A stretch of DNA of 52,810 nt from Allobacillus salarius (GTDB lineage: Bacteria > Bacillota > Bacilli > Bacillales > Alkalibacillaceae). Shown one piece after another: positions 1 through 9,454 of this stretch. The position numbers and the translations under genes are program-made. The notes below the pieces were generated by a model that ran no database searches, had not been told where the DNA came from, and was given only the letters and a program-made list of their open reading frames with translations. The stretch's first letter is position 1, and each line of letters begins with the position of its first letter. The stretch spans positions 1 through 52,810 of the forward strand of contig NZ_VMHE01000016.1 of NCBI RefSeq assembly GCF_007559425.1, read 5' to 3'.

Positions 1-137
1 ATTTCTTGTTGTTTATTGGGATAGATTCGAAATCGATAGGCTTTGTTTACCAGCAAGATTACTTCACTCCTAACAAGGAAACGTATGTTCTAATTATACA
101 CCACCAGCTTGTGTTTTGGGAAGTAATAACCTCATTT

Positions 138-225
138 TCGGACAAGGAAGATGACTATTGTCATCTTTTGTCCGAAGGCGATTCATCTCCACCCTGGCTT
201 CGCCTGAGGATGGAGTCTTCTCGCC
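138..225 (+). ncRNA. Two tandem strong hairpins, resembling the structured right end of an IS200/IS605-type element
   Basis: Two adjacent hairpins are visible. The first, 138-175, has near-perfect arms TCGGACAA..AAGATGAC and GTCATCTT..TTGTCCGA around a TATT loop. The second, 177-225, is closed by GGCGA/TCGCC with an inner stem of CTCCACCCT against AGGATGGAG. The second hairpin resembles, from memory, the structured ends of TnpB-bearing IS200/IS605 elements in Firmicutes, where the TnpB guide RNA is encoded. No tnpA or tnpB is present, so this would be a solo end, a MITE-like derivative, or the end of an element lying left of the window. The hairpins are certain; the identity is tentative. Confidence 0.4.
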
Positions 226-343
226 TAAATCGATAAATATTGAATGGTGGAACTCACCTGATGAACGCGTGCAGCCGCCCGATAAACGTGAACGTGAGCA
301 GCCGCCCGATAATTTATAGACTTACGCTTGCCGAGAGACCGAA

Positions 344-553
344 CTTCAGCAGTTTACGGTCATACTTCAACAGTTATCAGACAATCTTCAGCAGTTTACA
401 GGCGAACTCCAGCAGTCAGAGCGCCATCTTCAGCAGTTAGAAGAAAATCCTCAACAGTCAGCCGCCCACCTTCAGTAGTTAGCAACCACTGTTCAGCAGT
501 GAGCGGACCGACTTCTGCAGTCAGCGACCAATCTTCCGCAGTCTAACTTCAGT
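344..553. repeat. Tandem array, 10 units of 21 bp, core CTTCAGCAGT
   Basis: Ten units start at 344, 365, 386, 407, 428, 449, 470, 491, 512 and 533, exactly 21 bp apart. Each begins with a variant of CTTCAGCAGT followed by about 11 variable bases. Just before it, at 271 and 298, are two copies of GCAGCCGCCCGATAA, the core of the array at 24029. The array lies beyond the 3' end of the minus-strand protease gene. Open frames through it arise because 21 is a multiple of three and carry no ribosome binding site. Confidence 0.85.
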
Positions 554-621
554 GTCGGCCTGCTCCTTTCCATTCTCTTGATTTTGATTCCGACCTGCTT
601 TCTTCAAGCTTCTTTTGCAAT

Positions 622-2736
622 TTAAGAATTCAACTGAACTTCTGAGCTGTATGTTTTTCCATTCTGGACGACTTGGACGATAAGGTACTGGCTTGACTCG
701 CTCATTTCGTCAATTTGGATGGTCGCTTGAAATTTTCCTTCATTAATATTCGTTTCTTCAAGAATCGAATTTGTTTCAGAAAAATCATCTGAAATAATTG
801 CGACTTCCAATTGCTCGACTTCTTCGGCTAAGTATACGGATAAGTTGTATTTATTTTCTTTAAATGGGATAGGCTCCAGTTCGATGCCTGAAATTCGTGG
901 GTAGTCTGCTTCTTCTGTCACCAATGTATAGGGTAATGATACGCGTTCATCACCAACGCTGACGTAAACGTATCCTTCTAAAAGTTCTTGCGTTAATCGA
1001 TCAGTCGATACACGCAATTCAACTGGAAAGCTTTCCGAGGTGCCGGGTGCAATCTCTGTTGTGAATGGTAACTTCCACTGGATTCCTGGTTGCTTTCTCG
1101 GTATTTCCCATCTAACGAGCATCGGATCTTCTTCATGATTTTCAATTGTAATTGAGCGTTGAATGGTTTGATCATCTTGATCGACTTTCCCAAAATGAAT
1201 CGCTTTATCTTTTATCGTGTATTTTCTCTCTACGCTTCTCGCGATATCCGCTACTCCTGCCCCTTGGTCGATGGCAGATTGATTGAGTTCGTCTATTGGA
1301 TTGGCATGAGAAATTAAGCGGTTTTTTAACTCTTCTGGTGATGCGTCTGGATCTTTTTCAATTAATAGCGCAAGCAGACCTGTTATATAAGGTGCCGCCA
1401 TGCTCGTCCCTTGCAATTCAGCATAGCCGCCTGGAACGGTACTCAAAATGTTCACGCCCGGTGCAATAATGTCTGGTTTGCTTTGCCAGTTTGATGTGAC
1501 CGGTCCTCGTGAACTAAACGTTGCAAGTTTGTCCGTTAGCTGTTCATATTTTGTCGTAAACCAATTACCTGCAGATTGTAGCTGTTTCGCATCATCCTTT
1601 GAAATATAGGCGACCGGAATTGGCAGTTCAACAAACTCCCAAGAATTCGGGTCTTCCTCACTGTACACAATTACTGCTGATGCTCCTTTTTCCATGATCG
1701 CCGCCATCATTTCAAGGTACGTCTTTTCTTTTTCGATTAAAATTACGCGGTCGTTGATGCTTTTTTCCAATTCCTCAACAGATGAGACTGTCTCTAATGG
1801 CATTCGTTTAGAAAAATTCCAAGCAGGACTCAAAGGAACTTGTGCTAAATCGATTCGATACGAATTGGCCAGTTCGATATATGGTTGATGCTGCACTGGC
1901 GCATAGGCTCCCACAGACATCGCTTTCTCTGCCGTCGCTGGTGAACCGACCGTCCATAAATCAGGGCCGCTATTTCCATTTGCTACAACGACGGGAACAC
2001 CCAACTCGACCGCACGATTGACCGCTTCTGTCATGGGACTATCGGGACTGTTCACTTCGTTTCCAAGGGACAAATTGATGACGTCCATCCCATCGTCAAC
2101 GGCTTCTTCAAGTGCTGCGATAATTTCAGCCGTCGTTCCTGTCCCACCTGGACCAAGTGCGCGATAAGCATAAATTTCAGCATCGGGAGCGACACCCGTG
2201 ATCTCTCCTTTTGCTGCAATAATGCCCGCCACATGTGTTCCATGCATCGTCGGCACACCTTGTTCAACCGTCGTTTCCATCGGGTCTTCATCGAAATCGA
2301 CCGTGTCGAATCCCGCTTGGTAATTCGCCTCTAAATCAGCATGTGTATAGTCAATACCTGTATCGATGACACCGACTTTTACGTTTTTACCTGTTTGCTC
2401 AATGTCTTCTGGATGATAGTTTGCTTTTGGTAAGGCTGAATTTTTTGTATGGGCGTGAGGCACTTGATACGTTTGTGCCGAGTGAATGGTTGTGACGAAC
2501 GTTTCTTCATATAATTGCTCGATGTGCCGCTCTTTCCCTTGAACGGCAACCGCTTCAAGCAGCGTGTCATACATATGAAGAACTTCAATGAATGGATAAT
2601 CTTTTTGCAGGATCGCTTCTAAGTCTTCTGGCGCATTTTCCATTTCGATGATCCATGTTTGCTCTTCGTCTGCTTGGACGATGTTGGGTAAAAAAATTAG
2701 CGCAATGATTAGTGTCATGCAGAATTTCTTATGCAA
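622..2736 (-). CDS. Secreted S8 (subtilisin-like) serine protease with PA-type insert
   Basis: Extracellular subtilase of 704 residues. Counting from the TTG start, the catalytic triad is Asp125 (VGVIDTGID), His165 (HGTHVAG) and Ser445 (GTSMAAP), with oxyanion Asn255 (ANGNSG). An insert of about 120 residues before Ser445 fits a protease-associated domain, and about 230 residues follow as a C-terminal beta-rich region. Residues before the triad resemble an I9 propeptide. The start is TTG at 2736, because GGAGG lies 7 nt upstream and gives a clean signal peptide (hydrophobic TLIIALIFLPNIVQA). An in-frame ATG at 2775 would place the ribosome binding site inside the protein. It is probably a feeding protease; its substrate is unknown. 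Confidence 0.9.
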   Translation of the reverse strand: MHKKFCMTLIIALIFLPNIVQADEEQTWIIEMENAPEDLEAILQKDYPFIEVLHMYDTLLEAVAVQGKERHIEQLYEETFVTTIHSAQTYQVPHAHTKNSALPKANYHPEDIEQTGKNVKVGVIDTGIDYTHADLEANYQAGFDTVDFDEDPMETTVEQGVPTMHGTHVAGIIAAKGEITGVAPDAEIYAYRALGPGGTGTTAEIIAALEEAVDDGMDVINLSLGNEVNSPDSPMTEAVNRAVELGVPVVVANGNSGPDLWTVGSPATAEKAMSVGAYAPVQHQPYIELANSYRIDLAQVPLSPAWNFSKRMPLETVSSVEELEKSINDRVILIEKEKTYLEMMAAIMEKGASAVIVYSEEDPNSWEFVELPIPVAYISKDDAKQLQSAGNWFTTKYEQLTDKLATFSSRGPVTSNWQSKPDIIAPGVNILSTVPGGYAELQGTSMAAPYITGLLALLIEKDPDASPEELKNRLISHANPIDELNQSAIDQGAGVADIARSVERKYTIKDKAIHFGKVDQDDQTIQRSITIENHEEDPMLVRWEIPRKQPGIQWKLPFTTEIAPGTSESFPVELRVSTDRLTQELLEGYVYVSVGDERVSLPYTLVTEEADYPRISGIELEPIPFKENKYNLSVYLAEEVEQLEVAIISDDFSETNSILEETNINEGKFQATIQIDEMSESSQYLIVQVVQNGKTYSSEVQLNS

Positions 2737-2801
2737 CAACTCACCTCCGTTTCGCTCGGAGTTTAGTTTGTGCAATTAATGGAAATTCATGAGAGCGATT
2801 C

Positions 2802-3530
2802 TTATGTATGAAAATAAAACGTAACTAAGATGAAGGTCAACATGAGGTGAACGTGATCTGCTTCTTCGACTGTTGGCTGATAAGTGAATTGATAGCCTTT
2901 TTCTCTAATACCCCTACCGATTAACCTGTCATCGGCATATACCTCCACAGTATCACTCACGCCATATGTTTGAAATTTATATTGCTTTCCTTCTATGATT
3001 GCTTCAATCAGACCCTTTAATTTACTAGCATTTTTCATAGAAAGATCTGTTTGTACGCGACCAATTGCTTCCCCGTTTTTTTGAAGAATCCATTGATCAT
3101 TTCCCCAAAGCTTATTTTCCTCTTGATTGACGAAAGCGAAATGGTCCCCATTCTCCATCTTTGCTTCTAGGTTTAAATACCAACGACCGGTGGAGCGCAT
3201 GATATCGGCAATAAACATTTTCCAAGGAGATCTGTAAATTCTGCGGAAATTTCCTTTGCATTGTTGATGTGCATAAATTGGTTTCCAATTTGGCGTAATC
3301 GCATTTCCTAGCCGGAACATCCATTTCCCTTCACTGTTGAACGGTTGAAATGCTTGGTCTCTTCTCGTTTGATTTCGCAGAAAAAAGTAAAGGAGCACCG
3401 CAACCACCGGAAACACCAGCAAGATTGCGAGTTGGTAAAGTTCAAATTTGTCTAAGATGATAAATCTTAATGAAAGTCCAATCATTCCTGCTACAAACAG
3501 ACTGATTAAATATCCCACAATAACATACAT
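2802..3530 (-). CDS. Membrane-anchored protein of unknown function
   Basis: 242 residues. Two hydrophobic segments lie at about residues 3-27 and 33-51, followed by a soluble domain of about 170 residues rich in beta-strand patterns (NGDHFAFVN, GEAIGRVQTD, DRLIGRGIREKGYQF) and a final hydrophobic stretch (LMLTFILVTFYF). The soluble part is faintly reminiscent of tubby-C/LURP-one-like domains, but I cannot confirm this. GGAAGG precedes the ATG at 3530 by only 4 nt. It lies between upp and the secreted protease on the same strand. Coding is likely from the composition; the function is unassigned. Confidence 0.65.
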   Translation of the reverse strand: MYVIVGYLISLFVAGMIGLSLRFIILDKFELYQLAILLVFPVVAVLLYFFLRNQTRRDQAFQPFNSEGKWMFRLGNAITPNWKPIYAHQQCKGNFRRIYRSPWKMFIADIMRSTGRWYLNLEAKMENGDHFAFVNQEENKLWGNDQWILQKNGEAIGRVQTDLSMKNASKLKGLIEAIIEGKQYKFQTYGVSDTVEVYADDRLIGRGIREKGYQFTYQPTVEEADHVHLMLTFILVTFYFHT

Positions 3531-3583
3531 CCTTCCAACTCATCATTCGTACATTAATCTTATTATGACACAGGTACATATCA

Positions 3584-3616
3584 TAAAAAAAGCCGATCCC
3601 TGAAATAGAGATCAGC
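3584..3616 (-). terminator. Rho-independent terminator of upp
   Basis: On the minus strand a 10-bp stem (GCTGATCTCT against AGGGATCGGC, loop ATTTC) is followed by seven T residues, 12 nt after the upp stop codon. Confidence 0.85.
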
Positions 3617-3627
3617 CGCACCATCTA

Positions 3628-4302
<675 letters not shown>

Positions 4303-4421
4303 CTATTGACCATATTTCAACATGCATCGACAAATTAAACGAAATGCGAAATTTCTCACAAATTGTTGTTGTTTAATTGCTGTGTATGCATAGCTTGTCT
4401 TAGTGGATTATGTAGAGAAAG

Positions 4422-4449
4422 AGCCCGAACTACTCGTTTAGTCCAAGCT
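4422..4449 (-). terminator. Hairpin terminator after murB
   Basis: An 11-bp stem (minus strand AGCTTGGACTA against TAGTTCGGGCT, with some G-T pairs; loop AACGAG) lies just after the murB stop codon. The following tract is CTTTCTCT rather than a pure T run, so termination may be weaker. Confidence 0.6.
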
Positions 4450-4460
4450 CTCTCGTTGTA

Positions 4461-5393
4461 TTACGATTCCGGGTCTTCCCCAATGATTTTCACTTCGCGT
4501 TCAAGTTCGACGCCGAATTTATCTTTCACTGTACGTTGCACCATATGAATAACATCAATGTATTCCGTCGCCGTTGCATGATCTTTATTAATGATAAAGC
4601 CAGCGTGTTTTGTAGACACTTCTGCCCCACCGATTCCTTTACCTTGTAGATCACTGTCTTGAATCAATTTTCCAGCAAAGTAGCCTGGTGGTCGTTTAAA
4701 CACACTACCGCAAGATGGATACTCAAGCGGTTGCTTCGATTCACGCTTAAATGTGAGATCATCCATGACTGCTTTAATGTCTTCGTAATTTCCTTCTTTT
4801 AAATCAAAGCGAGCTTCCATGACGATATAACCATTGTCTGGAATATTACTCGTTCGGTACGCTAGATCTAAGTCTTCCGCTGCGAGTGTTTTCAGATTCC
4901 CTTCTCGATCGACGACGACAGCTTCTGTCAATACGTCTTTAATCTCACCGCCATAGGCACCTGCGTTCATAAATAACGCGCCGCCTACCGTTCCAGGAAT
5001 TCCACATGCGAATTCAAGACCTGTTAATGATTGGCTAAGGGCTTCTCTAGAAGCATCGATAATACGCGCTCCACTTTGTGCAACTAAACGTGTACCGTCG
5101 ACTTGAATGTCGTCAAGTTTTTTCAAGCTCAACACAATACCACGAATCCCGCCATCTTTGATGATCATGTTCGAACCATTTCCGATTAACGTAAACGGAA
5201 CATTATGTTCATTCGCAAAACGAACGACTTGCTCTACTTCCTCATAACGACTTGCCGTAACGAATACGTCGGCATTTCCACCCATTTGGGTATACGTATG
5301 AGCATTGAGCGGCTCATTCACTTTTATATTCTCCGTTTTTACGATTTCAGATAAATCACGGATAAACGCATCATTGATTGTTACCACTGTCAT
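4461..5393 (-). CDS. murB: UDP-N-acetylenolpyruvoylglucosamine reductase
   Basis: FAD- and NADPH-dependent reduction of UDP-GlcNAc-enolpyruvate to UDP-MurNAc, the second committed step of peptidoglycan precursor synthesis. 310 residues. The FAD-binding half contains LIGNGSNMIIKDGG and IPGTVGGALFMNAGAYGGEI. The MurB C-terminal domain contains PSCGSVFKRP, whose Ser is the likely proton donor, and a terminal EREVKIIGE with the catalytic Glu. AGGAG lies 4 nt before ATG at 5393. It is a single-gene unit with its own terminator; its position next to upp differs from B. subtilis. Confidence 0.96.
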   Translation of the reverse strand: MTVVTINDAFIRDLSEIVKTENIKVNEPLNAHTYTQMGGNADVFVTASRYEEVEQVVRFANEHNVPFTLIGNGSNMIIKDGGIRGIVLSLKKLDDIQVDGTRLVAQSGARIIDASREALSQSLTGLEFACGIPGTVGGALFMNAGAYGGEIKDVLTEAVVVDREGNLKTLAAEDLDLAYRTSNIPDNGYIVMEARFDLKEGNYEDIKAVMDDLTFKRESKQPLEYPSCGSVFKRPPGYFAGKLIQDSDLQGKGIGGAEVSTKHAGFIINKDHATATEYIDVIHMVQRTVKDKFGVELEREVKIIGEDPES

Positions 5394-5633
5394 TTCTCTC
5401 CTGACTCTTCACGTATGTTTCTATTGTAGTTTATTCACCTATTCAGTATTTGTTAAACCCTATTTATTCTACCATGAAACCGCGTGGATGAGTGATTTGT
5501 AACAAAATTGAAAGAAACATGTTGTCCTGTTAGTTTAGCATTTTGTAGCGAAAATATGAATGTGGGTTATATTTTGGGTTTGGTGGTGCGTTGGATTCGG
5601 TGAGTGTTTGTGTTTTTTGGCAGATTTAGGCTT

Positions 5634-5864
5634 GTTATCGGCGAGTTTTTGCATTTTATTGGCGGATTCTCGAACTTTATTGGCGGCTTTGAACGTTTTA
5701 TTGGCGGGTTCTCGAGCTTTATCGGCGCCTTCGAACGTTTTATTGGCGGGTTTGCACGTTTTTTCGACGGGTCCAACGCTGAATTCGACGGCTGCTCGCG
5801 ATTTTCCGACGGCTTCACAAAGTTTTTCGGCGGCTCGATCGCTTTTTTCGACGGCTCCTCAAAA
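5634..5864. repeat. Tandem array, 11 units of 21 bp, core TTTATTGGCGG
   Basis: Eleven contiguous 21-bp units fill 231 bp between the glyA terminator and the murB 5' region. The left units read TTTATTGGCGGNTT; the right units degrade towards TTTTTCGACGGCTC. The core is shared with the arrays at 28325 and 29601. All three frames of the region appear open because a stop-free 21-mer stays stop-free when repeated. I see no ribosome binding site for any of them. Confidence 0.88.
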
Positions 5865-5869
5865 TGAAC

Positions 5870-5897
5870 TAAAAAAGCAGCGGGATCACCGCTGCTT
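5870..5897 (-). terminator. Terminator of glyA
   Basis: GCAGCGG..CCGCTGC stem (5877-5895) followed on the minus strand by TTTTTTA, about 10 nt after the glyA stop codon. T-rich tracts on both sides make it potentially bidirectional. Confidence 0.85.
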
Positions 5898-5904
5898 TTC
5901 TTTT

Positions 5905-7152
5905 TTATTCATACATTGGGAAGCGATCTGTCAACGCTTTGACGCGTCGTGTCGCTTCTTCTAGTTTATCCTCGTTACCAAGATTGTCCAATGTCAGTTT
6001 CATGATAGCTGCAATTTCATCCATCTCTTCAATTCCGAAGCCTCTTGTCGTGACGGCTGCTGTTCCGATACGGATGCCGCTAGTCACAAATGGACTTTCT
6101 GGATCGAAAGGAATCGTATTTTTGTTCGTTGTAATACCGACATCATCCAACGCTTTTTCGGCTACTTTTCCAGTTAAGCCGAGTGGACGTAAATCTAATA
6201 ATAGTAAATGATTGTCCGTTCCACCGGATACAAGGCGAACGCCTTCTTTAACGAGCGCTTCACCAAGTCGTTTGGCGTTATCGATAATTTCTGCTGCGTA
6301 TTCTTTAAATTCAGGTTCCAATGCTTCTTTAAATGCAACGCCCTTTGCAGCGATTACATGCATTAATGGACCACCTTGCATCCCTGGGAATACATTACTA
6401 TCGATTTTTTTCGCGAATTCTTCTTTACAAAGAATCATGCCACCGCGAGGACCACGTAACGTTTTGTGCGTCGTCGTCGTCACGAAATGTGCATGCGGAA
6501 CTGGGTTTGGATGCAATCCAGCTGCAACGAGTCCTGCGATGTGCGCCATGTCTACAAGTAAGTAGGCACCGACTTCATCCGCAATTTCGCGGAATTTCTC
6601 AAAATCGATGACGCGTGGGTAAGCTGAAGCTCCTGCAACAATCATTGCTGGTTTTACTTCGCGCGCACGCTCACGTAACGCCTCGTAGTTAATAAGTTCA
6701 TCGTCTTCATTTACCCCATAATCAACAACATTATAAAGTTTTCCACTGAAATTCACCGGGCTTCCATGAGTCAAGTGGCCTCCATGATTCAAGTTCATGC
6801 CGAGAATGGTATCGCCTGGTTTTAATACAGAGAAATAAACGGCCATATTCGCTTGGGCTCCAGAGTGCGGTTGAACGTTTGCATGATCTGCACCGAACAG
6901 TTCTTTCGCCCGGTCACGTGCTAAGTTTTCTGCAATATCGACATATTCACAACCACCGTAATAACGACGGCCAGGATAGCCTTCTGCATATTTGTTGGTC
7001 AATACAGAGCCTGCTGCTTCCATTACCGCTTCAGAGACAAAGTTTTCTGATGCAATCAGCTCAATTTTATCGTGCTGGCGGCCTTTCTCTTTATTAATTG
7101 CTTCAAGCATTTCTGGATCGATTTCTTTTAATTTGTTTTTTAAGTGACTCAT
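5905..7152 (-). CDS. glyA: Serine hydroxymethyltransferase
   Basis: PLP enzyme that interconverts serine plus tetrahydrofolate and glycine plus 5,10-methylene-THF, the main source of one-carbon units. 415 residues, the usual bacterial length. The PLP lysine is Lys230 in [15 protein letters not shown]. The N-terminal [13 protein letters not shown] and [18 protein letters not shown] are family signatures. AGGAGGGG lies 8 nt before ATG at 7152. It sits 45 nt downstream of ywlG, so the two may share a transcript, and has its own terminator. Confidence 0.98.
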   Translation of the reverse strand: MSHLKNKLKEIDPEMLEAINKEKGRQHDKIELIASENFVSEAVMEAAGSVLTNKYAEGYPGRRYYGGCEYVDIAENLARDRAKELFGADHANVQPHSGAQANMAVYFSVLKPGDTILGMNLNHGGHLTHGSPVNFSGKLYNVVDYGVNEDDELINYEALRERAREVKPAMIVAGASAYPRVIDFEKFREIADEVGAYLLVDMAHIAGLVAAGLHPNPVPHAHFVTTTTHKTLRGPRGGMILCKEEFAKKIDSNVFPGMQGGPLMHVIAAKGVAFKEALEPEFKEYAAEIIDNAKRLGEALVKEGVRLVSGGTDNHLLLLDLRPLGLTGKVAEKALDDVGITTNKNTIPFDPESPFVTSGIRIGTAAVTTRGFGIEEMDEIAAIMKLTLDNLGNEDKLEEATRRVKALTDRFPMYE

Positions 7153-7197
7153 GTAACCCCTCCTTATTTATTGAACGCCAATCAATTGGCTGAAATC

Positions 7198-7746
7198 TTA
7201 TTTTCGATGCACCGCACGTTCTCCACCAATCAGTTTTGGTCGAGTGAATGCATGGGTGACGTGTGCATTGCCGAGTTGCTTCGTTTTTAGCCGAAGTGGT
7301 ACAACGACTGGTTTCAAATGCATTCCAATCAACGTGTCACCGATATCCATACCGTAATCAGCTTGGACATTTTCCACTAACACGGGATCGTCCATCTGTT
7401 GATAAGCATGGCTCGCCATCGAACCTCCAGCTTGTGGTTGAGGTATAGCATTCACCTCTGGAATTTGTAAGCGCTCTTGCACTTTTCGCTCCAGCACAAT
7501 TGCTCGGTTCAAATGCTCACAGCACTGAAAGGCTAGGGAGACACCTGTTTCTTGTTGAAATTTCTTCATTGCTTCATAAATTGCTGAGGCAACTTCCTCA
7601 CTACCTGCTGTTCCGATTTGTTCGCCGACAACTTCGCTCGTTGAACAGCCTATTAAGAACAGTCCTTCATCTCGAATGAAATCTTGATTCTTCCATTCTT
7701 CCATCATTGTTTGAAGGTCTTGTTTTACGGTTTCGATGGTCGTCAT
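7198..7746 (-). CDS. ywlG: YwlG-family (UPF0340 / TIGR01440) protein
   Basis: 182 residues with the ywlG family signatures (IGCSTSEVVGEQIGTAGSEEVA, FQCCEHLNRA, DIGDTLIGMHLKPVVVPLR). The biochemical function of the family is unknown. The conserved place between rpiB and glyA supports the name. The start was moved to ATG 7746 because AGGAGG lies 7 nt upstream of it; a longer in-frame start at 7773 would bury this site. It is likely co-transcribed with glyA downstream. Confidence 0.9.
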   Translation of the reverse strand: MTTIETVKQDLQTMMEEWKNQDFIRDEGLFLIGCSTSEVVGEQIGTAGSEEVASAIYEAMKKFQQETGVSLAFQCCEHLNRAIVLERKVQERLQIPEVNAIPQPQAGGSMASHAYQQMDDPVLVENVQADYGMDIGDTLIGMHLKPVVVPLRLKTKQLGNAHVTHAFTRPKLIGGERAVHRK

Positions 7747-7881
7747 TTTGATTCCTCCTAGAATCGAAGTCATCCATATACTAGTGTAACAAATTTTCAG
7801 TCATTTTGGGTTGAAAATTTGACTATGTTTTTATGATAAACTAATTAAAGAATTCTTTACGATTTAGGACGTGTGTAAAAA

Positions 7882-8391
7882 ATGTGGCTACTAGTGTTTT
7901 TGATCTTTATCTTCATTATTTCCATCAGTTTGATTTTTCCTATGGTATTCAAAGGTGAGCGGAAAGAAGCTACAGATGAAAAAGCCAGTATGTGGCTGGT
8001 CAGTTTCGTCTCTACCCTCCTGGCCTTACTCATCACTGCCATTTTCGGTGGCTTATCGCTCGTGTTGCTAGGTGCATTAAATGTTGCAAATATCGTGTTA
8101 TCAATCGATGTATCGTCGTCAAAATTAATCGTGTTGACAGTTTGCTATTTTATTTATTTGTTTACGATTGAAACCGTTTTTGAAACAATCATTAACTTTC
8201 TTATTAGCATAAAATTATTTCAACAAATTCTACTAGCGCTTGTCCGAATTCTCGTCTTCGGACTCATTGCCACGTTAGTAGGTTTGAGCTACGACCAAGC
8301 TATACTGATTGCTACGGGTAGCGCTGCAGTTCTTTTAGTCATTGAACTACTTTATGAATTCAAACAAAAACCCGACCAACCTTCTCATTAA
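7882..8391 (+). CDS. Small multipass membrane protein, unknown
   Basis: 169 residues with about four hydrophobic segments (roughly 1-22, 37-65, 85-110 and 120-155), a charged first loop (KGERKEATDEKA) and a polar tail. I do not recognise a family. It is the only plus-strand gene in this part of the core cluster, inserted between ywlG and rpiB, which are adjacent in B. subtilis. A weak AGGA motif lies 12 nt before ATG. Membrane topology and open length make it a credible gene; a role cannot be assigned. Confidence 0.65.
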   Translation: MWLLVFLIFIFIISISLIFPMVFKGERKEATDEKASMWLVSFVSTLLALLITAIFGGLSLVLLGALNVANIVLSIDVSSSKLIVLTVCYFIYLFTIETVFETIINFLISIKLFQQILLALVRILVFGLIATLVGLSYDQAILIATGSAAVLLVIELLYEFKQKPDQPSH

Positions 8392-8431
8392 ATGAAAAAC
8401 TGGACGCCTTTTTCAGACGACCAGCAGCTTT

Positions 8432-8872
8432 TTACTGTTCTTCAAATTGTGTAATTTTATTCACGCGGTTTTCGTGACGACCGCCGTCAAACTCTGTTTC
8501 CAAGAAGTGTTTCACGATTTCATTCGCTAGTCCTGGTCCAATGACACGCTCACCCATCGCTAGCATGTTCGCATTGTTGTGCTGGCGGGTTGCTTTCGCA
8601 CTGAATACATCATGCACTAATGCACAACGGATTCCTTTCACTTTGTTGGCGGAAATGCTCATACCGATTCCTGTTCCGCAAATGACGATTCCATAGTCGA
8701 ACTCGCCTTTCGCAACACGTTCGGCCGCTGGGATGCCGTAGTCAGGATAATCAACTGACCCTTCACAGTCACATCCGATATCTTCAAATTCGATACCTAG
8801 TTCTTCCAGTAAATTCGAAACTTCTTGGCGTAAATTTTTTCCGCCATGATCTGATGCTAAGATGACCTTCAT
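8432..8872 (-). CDS. rpiB: Ribose-5-phosphate isomerase B
   Basis: 146-residue RpiB/LacA/LacB-family enzyme interconverting ribose-5-phosphate and ribulose-5-phosphate in the pentose phosphate pathway. Signatures are ILASDHGGKNLR at the N-terminus, CDCEGSVDYPDYG, the active-site loop VICGTGIGMSISANKVKGIRCALVHD (with Cys and Thr), and RQHNNANML. The start is ATG 8872, with AGGAGG 8 nt upstream; the longer frame to 8890 lies within the ribosome binding site. It follows ywlE by about 20 nt in one operon, as in B. subtilis (ywlF). Confidence 0.96.
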   Translation of the reverse strand: MKVILASDHGGKNLRQEVSNLLEELGIEFEDIGCDCEGSVDYPDYGIPAAERVAKGEFDYGIVICGTGIGMSISANKVKGIRCALVHDVFSAKATRQHNNANMLAMGERVIGPGLANEIVKHFLETEFDGGRHENRVNKITQFEEQ

Positions 8873-8893
8873 TGTGAAGTCCTCCTTCAAAGT

Positions 8894-9328
8894 CTATTCC
8901 ATTCGATCGATGTGTTTTTCAATCTCATTCAATGTTTCGATATACGTATCAATCGATAACCCAATCGGGTCGGAGATACTGATATTTGTATTTTCTTCAT
9001 GAACTGGCTGAACATATTCTATTAAAGTGAAAATTTTATCTCGATCGCTTGGGTAATCACTCATCAACATGACTTTATGATCTTCTGTCATTGTTAAAAC
9101 TAAATCTGTCCAATCGATTAAATCCTTCGTAAGCGGTTGAGAGGCATGATTAAAGTCGATTCCTTTTTCTTGTAGCGCCTCGATCGCTTTTGGATTGGCT
9201 GCTTGTCCGTGACCCGCAAAAACCCCTGCGGACTGCACTTCCAAATCTGGACGTTTATGCTTTAATATTGCCTCGGCCATTGGGCTCCGGCACGTATTCC
9301 CTGTACAAACGAATAACACTCGATTCAA
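8894..9328 (-). CDS. ywlE: Low-molecular-weight phosphatase, probable protein-arginine phosphatase YwlE
   Basis: 144 residues with the LMW-PTP loop VCTGNTCRSP near the N-terminus (nucleophile Cys8, Arg14). The Thr in that loop is the residue known to give YwlE its specificity for phospho-arginine over phospho-tyrosine, so it probably reverses McsB marks. The general acid Asp lies in ISDPIG. The start is TTG at 9328: AGGAGG lies 9 nt upstream, and translation from 9412 would add 28 residues absent from the family. It lies between mntP and rpiB as in B. subtilis. Confidence 0.93.
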   Translation of the reverse strand: MNRVLFVCTGNTCRSPMAEAILKHKRPDLEVQSAGVFAGHGQAANPKAIEALQEKGIDFNHASQPLTKDLIDWTDLVLTMTEDHKVMLMSDYPSDRDKIFTLIEYVQPVHEENTNISISDPIGLSIDTYIETLNEIEKHIDRME

Positions 9329-9412
9329 TCCAGTTCCCTCCTGTCGACGTCTATTCAAAATATACCATACATTGTCCTGAAAACGGTAGCTATTTGCTGG
9401 AATTATGAGCAT

Positions 9413-9447
9413 AAAAAATGCTCGGATCCGTTAAACAAATCCAAGCA
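9413..9447 (-). terminator. Terminator of mntP
   Basis: A 9-bp stem (TGCTTGGAT against ATCCGAGCA) on the minus strand is followed by TTTTTT, just after the mntP stop codon. It separates mntP from the ywlE-rpiB unit. Confidence 0.8.
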
Positions 9448-9454
9448 TAAATGA

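Noticed and set aside
6..236. 76-codon plus-strand open frame
   Set aside because: It runs through two strong hairpins, has no ribosome binding site and encodes an unremarkable sequence; the hairpins explain the region better.
5560..5964. Overlapping open frames through the array, encoding FIGGF-like heptads
   Set aside because: A stop-free 21-bp unit stays open when repeated. Several frames on both strands are open at once and none has a ribosome binding site.
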